NCBI GenBank assembly: GCA_033063855.1
Contig: CP093829.1
Span: 3,482,243-3,546,242 of the forward strand
From: Smittia aterrima
Taxonomy: Eukaryota > Arthropoda > Insecta > Diptera > Chironomidae
Reading direction: 5' to 3'
Length of the DNA: 64,000 nt
Shown: in pieces, positions 24,901-36,438 of the stretch
Layout: each line of letters opens with the position of its first letter
Numbering within the stretch: position 1 is the stretch's first letter
Made by a program: the position numbers and the translations under genes
Notes under the pieces: model-generated
The model's database searches: none
What the model was told of the DNA's origin: nothing
Seen by the model: the letters and a program-made list of their open reading frames with translations, nothing else

Positions 24901-27900
24901 ATATGAATTATTTTATCAATTATTTGATGTATTATTATAACAATTATATATAAATATTTATAAAAATACACTTTATTCACTATGTTTATAAATATTATGA
25001 TACTCAAAAGAAAAGCTTAAAAATTAAATTGTAGAAAACTAGCAATTATTTAGTCCAAGAGATCCATAAATAAATATAAATAAATATCGCCGCCCTTATA
25101 AATCTATAAATAATAAATTGCAAAAAATTCTAAATGTAAAGATCACTTAATTATCACTTCATACTCACCAAATTATAAATATGATTTGCTGACAGTTTAT
25201 TTTTCAAAGTTCCAGTTTTTGATTTTAATTTTCGCCCCTGGATTTATTTATAATTCATTTAATTATCGTGCAATGAAACAGCCAATAACAAATTTTAAGG
25301 AATTTTGTACGATTAAACAAATTTGCCAGCTTTGTAAAGAAATCGGTACTCCAAAAAGTCATACACAATAGCTTGCTGGACTGTTAAGTCCTGCAACGTC
25401 ACCAGTTCGACATACGGCACTTATAAGTTATAAGTTATAGTTTTTTGTAGAAATAACTCAAAATGGACTCTCTGCGTTTTCCGATGGATTATATATAAAT
25501 ATAAAAATATGTTATACATTTAAGTAATACTATTAGATATATATTTATAAACAAATATTTATGCCAATTTTAACGGATATTATTATTTATAAATCTATAA
25601 ATATTTAATTATGCATTTTCAAAGTGTATGGGAAATAAATATATGTCCATAGAAAACGTGCTTAAGTCCAAATTTATTCGTTAGAGGCATCGTTCTCGGA
25701 TGAAATTTTAAGTCCTGCACATGACGTACAAACCTCGACTCATTTAGTTTTTTCAATCTGGCTATATATATTGTTTAATTACGTTCAAGCGATGATATTG
25801 AAACTCAAGTCGCCAGAATGTCAGAGAATAAGTAGATGCAATTGCTCAAAACGATACAAACACGTTTAAGGACAGTGATCCTATTTTGCTCTCCTAATTA
25901 TTTTGACTTGTGTTTCAATACACGATAATCTTTTTAATTTTATAAATAGGCGGAATTAAGTTCTCTACATTTGAATTTTTGTCCAATTTATTAATTATAA
26001 TCTTATGGAAACCTACTTTATTTATATTTCCATTCCTTAACATTATTTAATAAAGTAAATATTTATATTTTATAAGATAATATGTAGTCTCTTCTACTTG
26101 TAACTGAATCAAGATTTTTAGTTTTTGACATCAAATATTTATAAACATTATATATTTTGGTAGCTAAATATTTATTTATGATTTTATATATATTTATGTT
26201 ATATTTTATAATTAGCCCGCATTGGATAAGAAAATCGATACAAGGTTGAAGCGCCCCAAATTCAGCGAGAAAGAAAGCTCAATGAAATTTTTTTCGAAGT
26301 TTAACTGACATTGCACTCGAGCTTTTGATTGCATCGAGTTTGATTGATTTTTATTTCCATTCGTTATCCAACAGTTTGAGCCGAAATAAATCAAACAGTG
26401 ACCTAGTTCGCGTTGCAGTTAAGAAAATTTTACAGCAAAAGCAAACGATGGCGTGTCGAAAGTCTTTCACACTTTGAAATGATGGAAATTAGTCAACAAT
26501 TGAATGGAAATTATTTCATTCGAAATCGAACAGTTTAATATTGATCAATGAACTTCACAAGACACTCGAGAGAGCTTAATCATTGCAGAATCTAATTGGT
26601 TTTCTGAGAACTAAACTTAATTCAATATCACAGGTGGAAGTTCGGAAGATGTCACCTTTGGCAAAGTTTATGAGAAAGTTCTTCATTGGCTTAAAAAATT
26701 GCAAAATATTCTGGAAAAAGTTTCATTAAAAAATAATATTCTAGTGGCGTTTAGTGTCAGAGAGAGTTTCAAACTTCCAGTGTCTTGATACTTTTTTCAT
26801 TAATTCGAAAAATGATAAAGTGATCCCTGAAGAATTTAAAATATTTTTCGTCTCGAAATGGAATTTTCCTTCATCAGACGATAAAAGAAAATTCTAAAGT
26901 TGTTGACGTAAAAGCTTTTCCGAGTCTCAATCAGAAACAGTTCATCATAGGAATGCCAACAAGCAAATAATCAAAGAGTGTCTCTCTCTGTTTACTTTAA
27001 GTCATGACGAAGCAATCACTTCGACAAACGAGGCATCTTAGATAACTTCTCTCTAATCATCTCTCGCTCACTCTCTCGAAATGATTGTGCGATGTCAGCT
27101 TCGATGTAACCGGCTTTCATTTCAAAACATGAGTTTTGTAATCTAAGTCGCAATTGATTCTCAACTCATAAACTTGAACCCAAATATTCGAACAGAAAAT
27201 ATGAAAACGAAAAGGTCAGAACAGCAAATTGAATTAACAAAATTTTAAAAATAGAACGAATTCAAGCACCTTACGTCCGCTCGTTCTAAAGTGGATGCAA
27301 ACTAATCAATGAAATTACACGTTTTTGCACAAAGCATTTTTCTAGAAAGAGCCATCGTCTTAAGCACGACACCAATCGAAATCTACGATGCAGACAAAAT
27401 CGGTTTAGAGGAGAGCTCATTCAATTCATTTCCGATATTTCGTTTCCTCTTCATAATTTTTTTATTCGTTTGACGACCAATAAATTTGATCGATAAAAAC
27501 TTACCGATCCATTTTGTCTGCGCTGGGATTTTTCAAGATAGTTTGTTCACCTTCCATTTCAACGACGTTCTCAGTGTCCATTTCGAGTTCTGGAATTAAA
27601 AAGAATTTTTTGTGTTTTAAACGATTTGATCTGTCACGAAGGAGAAATTAAATTTCAGGACTCGATTGTGTTGAGATCTCATCAAACACTTGTAAATGAG
27701 ATTTTAATCAACCTCGTACAAGTCTAAGGTTAATTAAATGATATTCAGGTCAGCAGGAGTGTCTATCGAGCCTTCTATCGATTTTCCATAAAGCGAGCTC
27801 TTCGTGATAAGTAAATAAATCATCAAGGAGCACTTTACGACTTTCAAACCATTTTAAGGAAGCGGAAGAGAAAAAAAAGTCATCAGCGGTCGCTGTTAAG

Positions 27901-30625
27901 AAATCATTCGTTGAAAAGTCTTTCGACATCGCAAAAGTTTATGAATGATAAACGTCATTTCATTGTTTCAACGAGCGATGAAAGTTCGTTCTGATTCTCG
28001 TCAATTGCGCGTTCGTGTTGAAATAGGATTAATAATGTAAAGCATGTCTGGCTTGAACGAGGGTTGAACTTCATAATTATGTTTCAACAAAGGAACTTTT
28101 GTCTAACGCTTAAGAGTTTTCCTTATCAATTAATTCAAGTGATCTCTTATTATTCAAAAACGAAAGTTAACTGTTAACTTGATTATGCAAACAACTTCCA
28201 AGATCGATAATCTCAAACTTCAATATTTGTTCTTTTAAAGAAAAAAATTGATATTTAAGTGGCGAAATCAAAGTCCTTATGATTAAATGAAGACTTTGCG
28301 CCCTAAAAGATATTTCGCTTTTGAAATTCAATGAAAACCGGCTTAGAGTCGCGTGTCAATGTCACATTTGCTTTGGTTTCGAGCGTTGATCGCTTCAGAA
28401 AGAGATTTTACTACGAGAGCTTGGTTTTGTTTTCTGGGCGGAAAACTACAAAGCAGACAAAGCTGGCAACATCGCTTCACCAAGTTTGCATATTGTTTTA
28501 ATTAATTGAAAGTGGTGGACATGTGTGGAAAACGACGAAGGAGCCACCACCATCCGTGTGGGTTATGATTTCTGATTTCACTCGTCACGTCAATTGCCAC
28601 AATCACGTTTCGTTTATTCCTTCTCAACCAAAGCACGCCGACAACATTAAACAATCTTGAGTATTCGCGAACCGAACACATCGAAAGAAAAAATACACTT
28701 CAACGTGTTAATTGGCGTTCAACCAAGTGTAAATGTTAATACCGAAAGTAGTGGCGCTTGTAAATCATATGGAAAACTCTTTTGTGCTATTCTTGCTTTC
28801 GAAGCTTTTGTAAGGGAATTCCGATGTCGAATAAATCAAGCCATAAAGTTGCACAGTCGGGTTTTTCAATTTCCACGGTTAATTATAAACATTCCATCGC
28901 CTCCTTGACATTAACTATCGAGTTACCATCCCAAAGTGTAACAGCACGTAACAGACGCAACAAATAGGAAGCTCCTGACTAGGAAAGTGTGTCAACGACG
29001 GTCAATCTATCCCTTGTTAGTCTATCCGTCAGTGTGAGTAGTGACGTGAAAAGGAAAATGAGGAAATGCCGCAACGTATTTTGTGGCAGGAAGAATTTAC
29101 TTGGAAAAATTTGCTCGTAAACCTAAATTGCCAACATTTTCCTGCCTTCTTTGTTCTCGGTTACACATCAAAACGTTTCCTTCGTAGCCGCAATGTCAAG
29201 TGGACAGAAGAAGCAAAAGCACACATTCTCGGGTTTCTCGCCAATGGAAAAATCAATGAATTATCAAAAACAAAAGTTCAACAATGAAAATTAAACATTT
29301 GAATGACATACGATCGTTCTGATAGTTTAAACTTTGATTTGAATGCCAATGGTTTACTTAGAAATCGATATCCACGTTTAGCTACTGATCGATAGGCAGT
29401 AATAATTCATTTGATAAATGTCTGTCCTTCGGCTCCCGTTTGTCTGATGGTCATGTTCCCATTGATATTTAATATCCTCGTAAGCTTTTTCGAGTAATGT
29501 TGATGGATTTGTTACAAGTTGAGCTTAATTGAACGGCAAGGAAAGCACTCAATCCGTGAGAAAACATGTCTGCAAATAATAAAGCGCGGAAACTGAGATC
29601 AACGCGTGTCTTGTCTCCGTAACATCACACACCAGTGATTTAGTTTGAGGCAATCATTGAAAACTCGGCATTACTTTTGCCGTGATTCGTAATTCCGGAT
29701 GAGGCAGCAGGTCTTAAACATTTTTTATTTTATTGCGCTCGTGGTGCGGTTAGCGAGTTGTTTATCTTATCAGCTATTTCTTGAGTCGACTTTTTTTTTA
29801 AGGTGTTGACATTATTTTATTTCTCTCGAGGCGAATCATGAATTTTTGATTCGGACAATAAATTTAAAACGCGAACTTTGCTTCTCTCAAGCGCTGGAGA
29901 AATCAGAGCAGCCGCGAAAAGCTTTACAAAGGTCAGCAGAAAAAAAAATTAAAAATCAGCAAGCTCACTCGTTTCAATGAAAGAGAAACTCGAGATTTGT
30001 TTTGGTAGTGTGATCTGAGTAATGAGGGAGTCGAGCGCGATCTGTGCTTACTGGGAAAGTAAGAAGTCATCACTAAATTGTCTCGAAACAAAGCGAATCG
30101 ATTTTTTTTTTGTCAAGCACAAACAACGAGTTTTCACCCTCAACTAAAAATCAAAATATCTGACGCACACAAACGCAGCTTCATGCTGTGAAGGCATTTC
30201 CATCTTATTTTCCCCCATCGTAATTTCACCGACGCGTCAGATGACGATGCTCTCGCAAAAGTAAGAAAAAAAATGTAATTTCTGACATCAACAAACAAAA
30301 AACTATTATTGCACAAAAGCTTAAAAATAGCGACTTCATCATTTGGATTCCATCACATTCACAACTTCTTCGTCGGATGACGTTAATTAAAGTTGAAAAC
30401 ATTGAGTCTCTTAAGCCATTAGTAAGCGAAACTTGACATTTCAGCGAAGCAATTATTGATTCACGAGCTGGTTCCAGAAATATTCTTATCACTCCAAGGA
30501 AATGAAGGAAATAACGTCATGAGAGCGAGAGAATCTGTAGAGCGAATTGCGTTACCTCGACGATTGAATGGTCGAACTCGAACGGCGACTTTGATTTTAC
30601 AATTATCCGCTGGATTTGGTGCCAT
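12970..30625 (-). CDS. Khc-73: Kinesin-73 (KIF13A/B orthologue), kinesin-3 family motor
   Basis: Sixteen exons, high to low: 30556-30625, 27505-27589, 22332-22495, 21418-21934, 20026-21358, 19808-19951, 19635-19682, 17867-19529, 17655-17803, 17457-17486, 17157-17265, 17008-17091, 13557-14663, 13365-13504, 13106-13298, 12970-13040. They give 1968 aa in continuous frame. The start is MAPNPADNCKIKVAVRVRPF. The motor has GQTGSGKS (P-loop), NMNAESSRSH and DLAGSE. An FHA domain lies near residues 460-550 (YTLVGGR, GILQEHC, FVNG), then a long stalk with MAGUK-binding-type sequence. A C-terminal CAP-Gly domain contains GKNDGTVQGIQYF. KIF13 motors move cargo to microtubule plus ends and in flies act with Dlg in spindle orientation. 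The 30-nt exon 10 is the least certain. Intron 1 is 2.97 kb and intron 2 is 5.0 kb. Confidence 0.92.
14664..17007. other. Khc-73 intron between exons 12 and 13
   Basis: A 2.3-kb intron with canonical ends. It contains several short ORFs (for example 15268-15471 and 15866-16126) that look like chance. No nested gene or repeat was recognised. Confidence 0.6.
24649..24803 (+). repeat. 155-bp direct repeat, left copy
   Basis: Begins AGCCCGCATTGGATAAG and ends CATTCGTTATC. It is identical over all 155 bases, with no indels, to 26214-26368. Confidence 0.9.
24804..26213. mobile_element. AT-rich insert between perfect direct repeats (possible element or duplication filler)
   Basis: 1410 bp, much more AT-rich than the intron around it and full of ATAAATATTTATA-type motifs. 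It opens with GGGACTTGCGTTTTCGATGG, and a near-copy of TGCGTTTTC(C)GATGGATTATAT recurs at about 25465. No ORF resembling a transposase, integrase or reverse transcriptase is present, and there is no terminal inverted repeat or TG...CA LTR end. Its nature is uncertain. Confidence 0.45.
26214..26368 (+). repeat. 155-bp direct repeat, right copy
   Basis: Identical to 24649-24803. Host-like intron sequence resumes immediately after it. Confidence 0.9.
27590..30555. other. Khc-73 intron 1
   Basis: A 2.97-kb intron with canonical donor GTAACG and acceptor TTCCAG. Short ORFs (28657-28908, 29066-29287) have no recognisable domains. Nothing else was identified. Confidence 0.55.
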
Positions 30626-31295
30626 CGTTGCAGATGGTTCGGGTTCTTTTTGACTGGAATTAATCAATTTCTTTCTTTCGCAAAGAACTTTTCACTTCTC
30701 TTCTTCACTCGAGACTTTTTTCAATTTCAATTTAAGGCGTTTCTTATAAGAATCTCGCTTTAACTTTCATAAATTTTCATCACTTAACATTTATTCTAAC
30801 ATTTCTTGATATTTTCTTTCTTTTAATGCCATTCTAAGCGAGACTTTTCCAAATTTTTTCACTTTTTCACTGCCATTGTGTTTGAAAAAATTTACCACCA
30901 CGACTTGTTTCTCTCAGTTTCGCTTCACTTCTGTGACTCAGTGTCTTGTGCAAGTAGAAAATCATCGTCTACACTGGCCGGAGAACGTGGTGGATTTCAT
31001 GGAACAAAATAAATTTTTCCATGAGCGGGATTATTGAGTTTGTGGTGAAAATGTTTTATTTTCTCGTGCGTTTAACGGAAACGTTCGTTAAACGAGAAAT
31101 TTTCCTCTTTCGTATTCGGAAAAAGCTGCTGAGCAAGATTCTCCGCATAAATCAGTGCTACAGTGTATTGTTCTTTTCATTTGCGAAAATAGAAAACTGA
31201 CACATGGCAGTCCGAGAGAAAATCATGTGACGTAACGAAGCAAACATAAATAAAGAAAAGCGAATGAAATAAAGTTCAACAAGTTTTCCGTGAAA
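30626..31295. promoter_or_regulatory. Shared upstream region of the divergent Khc-73 and SMYD genes
   Basis: 670 bp separate the two divergent start codons. It must contain both 5' UTRs and promoters. No TATA box stands out on either side. Confidence 0.5.
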
Positions 31296-32893
31296 ATGGA
31301 AAATCGAAAAATTCGCAGTGATAGTTTTTTGATTGAAGCTTCCAAGTTGACATCTGAATCAAAATATTATGATGCAATCGTGTTGTGTAACAAGTCGTTG
31401 TGTTTTGCAAAGCAAAAATCGAATCAATCGTTGGCCTTCGATAAGCGATCATCGATTTATTTCCAACTCAAAGAATATCAAAAGTGTCTCGATGATATTG
31501 AATGTGGTTCGCGATGTGTCGTCGAGCGTAAAGAAAAATGTGATCGAGAGATAGCCAAGCAAACGGAATCGGAAAATGCTTGGGATTTCTTTAAATTGTC
31601 TTACAAATCGAATGAGAAAATTCCTTTTATCGTTGATTGCCTTAAACCTCAAGTAAGCTTGAATTACGGTCGGTGCATAATAACAACGAAGAGTTTAAAT
31701 CCTGGAGACATTGTTGCTATCGAAGAGCCTTTCCTTCGAATGTTAAACAAGGAAACTCGCTTCAAACGTTGCGCATTTTGTTTAAAATCAAACAAAATGT
31801 GTTTGCTGCCTTGCCCAGGCAATTGCACGTCAAGTAAGTTTCTAAATATATTTCAACGACCTTGTGTTGAGATGATTTCTGTTTTCTTCAGCGATGTTCT
31901 GCTCATCAACGTGTCTCGAAAATGCTTGGCACTCATTTCACAAGTTTGAATGCAATGCCCTTGACGAGTATCTCGAGAACGATAACGAATACGATATGAC
32001 AGTCTTAAAGATCGTTTTTGAATCGCTGGCAATTTGTAAATCAGTTGATAATCTTGAAAGTCTGATTAAAGAAGTGAAACCAGACACAACAATTTTCGAC
32101 TTCGATCTGAGTTCAAAGTCTTCAGACAATTTTAGATTAAATTTGTTGAAGGTTGTTCTTTCACTAACGAAAGCTCCTTCATCAGAAGAAGACATTGAAA
32201 TGGCTCAGTGGATGATCGACTCGAATCCTTTTCTGAAATCGATATGCAAATCTTCATCTCAAAGAGATTTTCTCAAAAGCTTCGTGATTAACATCATGGG
32301 AATCCTCGATCGCAACTCTTACATTTTATTTTGTTCGTCTTTGACAACAGCGGGAGGAAGAGAAGATTCTGGTTCGGGTGTCTTCCCTTTCGCTTCTTTG
32401 TTAAATCACTCGTGCTCTCCAAACCTGTATCGAGTTTTCGTTGATAACAAGCAAGTCTTTATCGTCAAGAGGCCAATACCAGCAGGCGATCAACTTTTCG
32501 TTGGTTATCAGTAAGTTCTTCATCAACTTCCGTGGTTTTATGTTAAAATATTTTTATAATTACAGCGCAGGTTTTCTTTTTGAACCCAAAGCAGTTCGTC
32601 AAGAGTTCCTTCTCAGTGGATTTCAATTTGAATGTGCTTGCGATGCTTGCACGTCTGATTTTCCTCTTGTGAATGGCTTGAAACGACATGACAAGTTCTT
32701 CAAGGAGCCACCAAAGGCTGAGAATGTAAAGCAAGCGATTGAAGTATTTCAGAAAAATTGTCAATACATCAAAGAAAATATTAAAAAATTTCCTTTTCCC
32801 TCTTTCGAGATCTGTTATCTAATGCAAAATAGTCTCGTTCAACTTCAATTCCTTGCAGGATTTTCATTTATGATCAAAGGATTGAATCAATAA
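31296..32893 (+). CDS. SET and MYND domain protein (SMYD4/SmydA-like)
   Basis: Three exons, 31296-31833, 31892-32510 and 32566-32893, encode 494 aa. The N-terminus has a TPR-like repeat (ASKLTSESKYYDAIVLCNKS, YFQLKEYQKCLDD), as in SMYD4 proteins. A MYND zinc finger spans the first junction (CAFC, LPCPGNC, FCSSTC, WHSFHKFEC). The SET core follows with FPFASLLNHSCSPN and a post-SET motif FECACDAC. Arthropods have an expanded set of such SmydA genes; many act as putative lysine methyltransferases or repressors, with substrates mostly unknown. The C-terminus after the post-SET cysteines is shorter than in vertebrate SMYD4. The ATG at 31296 is used because the frame upstream only offers GTG. Confidence 0.85.
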
Positions 32894-32987
32894 AAATTGC
32901 TCTAGTCAAATTTGAAAATTCTTTTTTTTTAATTACTTTGAGTCGGGAAAGCTTCGCACTCACACAAACTCGACTTTGCGATTGAGC

Positions 32988-32994
32988 TATAAAA
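32988..32994 (+). promoter_or_regulatory. TATA box of the small secreted peptide gene
   Basis: TATAAAA lies 58 bases before the ATG at 33052. An initiator-like TTAGTTAC is near 33018-33025, at the expected distance of about 30 bp. Confidence 0.6.
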
Positions 32995-33051
32995 CGATTT
33001 TTTATTGCCGTAATGAAGTTAGTTACATAGTTTGCCTTTTGTCGCTGCACA

Positions 33052-33351
33052 ATGCAAAGTCTGAAGTTTTTTCTTTTATTTGTCGTGATTAATCTTTCGA
33101 GCTCGTTACCTGTTCCCGAAAACGTTGAAGATGAGTCGAAAGGTCTTTTGGATGGAGTTCGCCCATCGACGACAACAGCTCCAAGTGCAGTTGCAGGAGG
33201 ATTAGGAGGATTACCAGGCTTAGGACAAGCCGTTGGCAATGCAGGTCCAATGTTAATCATCGGAGGCTTTCAAGCTGTCGTAACCAAGTTTGATCCATCG
33301 CTTGTGCAAGGCTTACCAGGATTAAGCGGAATAAATCCAGTTGGAAAATAA
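33052..33351 (+). CDS. Small secreted Gly/Leu/Pro-rich peptide
   Basis: Single-exon ORF of 99 aa with a clear signal peptide (MQSLKFFLLFVVINLSSS, likely cleaved near SSS/LP). The mature part starts acidic and then contains Gly-rich hydrophobic segments GGLGGLPGLGQAVG, MLIIGGFQAVV and GLPGLSGINPVGK. There are no cysteines, so it is not a defensin-like peptide. Glycine-rich secreted peptides of this kind occur among antimicrobial, cuticular and venom/saliva proteins, but no specific family is recognised. The TATA box upstream and AATAAA-like signal at about 33382 suggest a strongly expressed short transcript. Confidence 0.65.
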   Translation: MQSLKFFLLFVVINLSSSLPVPENVEDESKGLLDGVRPSTTTAPSAVAGGLGGLPGLGQAVGNAGPMLIIGGFQAVVTKFDPSLVQGLPGLSGINPVGK

Positions 33352-33390
33352 AAATGATTTAAAAGCAAACTAATTTTTATTCAAATAAAA

Positions 33391-34550
33391 TCATCTATTG
33401 TGATGCACTCTGAGGTCTAAAGGTTGATCAAGTCTAATCGTTTCCATCTTATCGGTGATTTCAACATGTTTCGTGACGTAGAAAAGCTGATCGTCATTTG
33501 ATGTTGAATGATCTTTAAAGCCAATTGTTCCATAATACATTTGACTTTGAGGTGAATGAATGGTTGTTATCGAGTCTTCCTTCGTCTCACAGATCATCGG
33601 CTCATCGCTGCTTTCAACTGACTTAACATTTAACGTTATGATGTCGTGATTAAATGTTTTTACATGTTTTCTTAACGATGAGGGATCCGTGTATCGCTTT
33701 GAACAATTAAGAACTTTGCCTGTAAAAATAAAATTAAAGTTTCGTTCTCTTTCAATCCTTTTCCTTTACTTACAACAATAAGGTTTGTTGTTCATGTGAG
33801 TTTTGCTGTGCTTAAAGCGATCACTGGAGTTGCTGTAAGCTTTTTGACAATTTGGATAACAGCAACGGTAAGGTTTCTCCAAAGTGTGTGATCGATAATG
33901 AATCTTGAGGTTCTCAGCCCTCGAAAAAGCTTTGCAACACTTTTTCCCGTCCTCTGAGACGAATGTGCAGAAATGAGGCTTCTCCTTCGTGTGCGTTCGA
34001 CAATGAACTAACATTTTGTATCTTGCATTGAAGCCTCTCGTCGATCGCTGACAGCCTTCCCACTTGCAGTAATAAAGGTTGTTGAACCCAACTTGTGAAT
34101 GTGACATGCTCACATGGTTGGCAAGTTTTTCTAGCGACTCGAAGTTCCTGTGAACATGATTAGAAATGTTGTAGAAAGAATAACAAACGACGGACAAGAA
34201 ATTGTTTACCGATAACACTTTTCCCATCGACAAATTTGCTGTTCGCTTGCGTCGTCACTTGAAACAATTTGACAGTTTTCCACCTTCATAATCACAGAAC
34301 TTCGTCTTGTCTGTTGCTGTTCAACAACAAGCAATGGCGGTGAGGTTGGAGGCGTCAGTGTGAGCGGTAGGTTTTGCGTTGTAAGTTTCGACATTAGGAA
34401 ATCATAATTCATGTACGGCGGGGACACCTCTGGTGGATAATATGAATAATAAGCACTAACTGGTGATGTGTGAAGGGCTGGTGAGTGAGCTCCGTAGAAA
34501 ATGGGAGCTCCATTCACTCTATTGTGATAATCATTGGAATCAATCAACAT
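33391..34550 (-). CDS. GLIS-family C2H2 zinc finger transcription factor (sugarbabe/lame duck type)
   Basis: Three exons, 34210-34550, 33774-34147 and 33391-33719, encode 347 aa. Five tandem zinc fingers of the GLI/GLIS class start at ICRWEKCYRNF and run through LYYCKWEGCQRSTRGFNARY, FSRAENLKIHYRSH and CQKAYSNSSDRFKHSKTH to KRYTDPSSLRKHVKTFNH. The NSSDRFKH and YTDPSSLRKH motifs are diagnostic of GLI-like DNA binding. Upstream is a Pro/Tyr-rich region (YYSYYPPEVSPPYMNY). The C-terminus carries QPLDLRV, a CtBP-binding-like motif. The best guess is the sugarbabe orthologue, a sugar-responsive regulator in flies, over lame duck. The start is ATG 34550; the open frame extends only to a GTG upstream. 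Finger 3 has abnormal Cys spacing, CX9C. Confidence 0.8.
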
Positions 34551-36438
34551 TTTGTTCACGAAATATTTTTTTAATTTCACAATTTGCGGACGCGATTTTA
34601 TTCTTTCAAGAGCTCGTCAACGACTGTTCGCTCCCAGTTTTTTCGTGATTATTTTATAATGCAGGGAACTACGAGAAAAAAAAATATTCTCGCTTATCAG
34701 CTCGCGACTGATAACGTTCTACGATTCGCTGGGGGAGAGTTTTTCATTGAGCAGTCACTGCAACAATGTGACCACCTGCTCGTTTGTCTAAGTGTAAGAT
34801 TAAGTGATAAATGAAATCACTTTTTACGGGAAGAGACTATCAACCTCTCAAGAATAGCAAAACAGCAAAACGTCGTAGTTTGAATAAACATCTCTATTTG
34901 CAAGGATCGTGCCAACTTTTGATCTCAATTCCGGTTGAATCCAAATCGTGTTCGTTATCAGTCAAATGAGAGTTTGAAGCATCTTGCACACATCTCGAAC
35001 ACTACAGATGCTATTTTCGGCCGCGAATGTTTTTCAATTCGTCTGCTTGAGATCTCACTGTCAACAGAAATTATTTTTGGAGAACTAAACTCTGTGGTGA
35101 TCGTAATTGTCTTTTGACCCCCCAGCTAGAAAGACTTTCTGCTGCAATGCTTGTGACTTAATCGGACTGTCATAAAAGATCTCGTTGAAACTGGTTTCAA
35201 GAGCGATCACCACCAGCCGACATGATAAGACTCGTAAATTGAGGACTGTCCGAGTCAAAGTTTCGTGATTTTGTTTTGACCAGATTTTCATTTTATAATC
35301 ATGACCTTCCGTGATCCGTCTCGTTGATGGTCTTAATTTCTTAAATGAATTCTTAAAAAAAAACCAGAAATCAAATTCGCTCGCTGATCCCTCAAATGTG
35401 TAAAGCAAATAAGTTTTGGAATTTTCTGGATTAGATTGTACATTGATCACTAAATATTTCTCAATAATCTATCGCATCGTTGACCTGCAACGTTTATTGT
35501 TTGATAACTGCGCTTAATCTCTTTGAATTAAAACGACGCAAAATGGAAATTGCACAATTGTGTAAGCGCTTCGAGTGAAAACCAGTTTCGATCATAAATT
35601 GTTTCAAAAATCGGGAATGCGCTTATCACTTAAAAGTTTACAAGTAAAATACTCCGCTTATCTCGTAGACAGAGGAAAAATCGTATTTCACCTTCCCACA
35701 TGTAGCGTAATGAACGTTTTTGGGGGAACCGTTTGCAGACATCATGAATGTTGCTCGTGTTTTCACGAAAAAACCTCGCCGTCATATCTTTCTGAGACGA
35801 TAAGATAAGCGCTCGTTGTGAGAAATGAGCACATTTAGGCGAATGATTGCGCAAAATACTTCCCGGCTTAGATTTAATCCCTTCCGATTACATTGTTCAC
35901 AAGCAACGTAGTTAAGTTTCAATGTAGCATTTCTCGCTCACGGTCATTCAAAATCAAAACTTTCTTAATCAGCAATCATTCGTTTCGAGTTGAGTGTGGT
36001 CGGCTCTTCAAGTTTTTTTTTTATATCAAAATGAATCATTTGTTTCTTATCAGCAGACACCACTTAAGTCTTTCAGACGAAATGTTTGCTCGCTCGCTCA
36101 ATCCAAATGAAGATTTTTTTTTTGGTAAAAATAAATTTTCCGTCATTGATAAACGAGATAAAAAAATTACGTGAACTCGTCTAGCGACCTTTGATTGTAA
36201 CATTCATAACGGAAAGCACAATTACGTTTCTTGTTGATAATTTTTAGTTTGATAAACTTTTGATTCGCCTTTAGACTTAAGACTTAGAAGCCTAATCACT
36301 TACTTTGAACGGAAACCGATTTTACTGCTGTTGACGATACAACCTCAAACGATAAAGTGAACAATCATAATTGAGATCTTTGTCATCGCGCGTGGGGTCT
36401 AAAAACTTTTTTTTAAAGCCATCACGTTGATTTTATTT
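34551..36438. other. Intergenic region, no gene recognised
   Basis: 1.9 kb upstream of the zinc-finger gene and downstream of the XRCC2-like gene. The longest ORF (35085-35450 minus, 121 codons) has no recognisable domain and no splice-supported context. It is likely regulatory for the zinc-finger gene, but no motif can be defended. Confidence 0.5.

Larger units (their letters stand above)
22496..27504. other. Khc-73 intron 2 with AT-rich insertion
   Basis: A 5.0-kb intron interrupting the motor domain between residues DR and KQPK. Apart from the insertion at 24649-26368 I see no gene. Such large 5' introns commonly carry regulatory sequence, but none can be pointed to here. Confidence 0.6.

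Noticed and set aside
24804..26213. Possible LTR retrotransposon or Helitron
   Set aside because: The 155-bp repeats lack TG...CA ends, there is no coding potential, and no terminal inverted repeat or CTRR/hairpin end was found.
35085..35450. 121-codon minus-strand ORF upstream of the zinc-finger gene
   Set aside because: No recognisable domain, no conserved start context, isolated in a 1.9-kb intergenic region.
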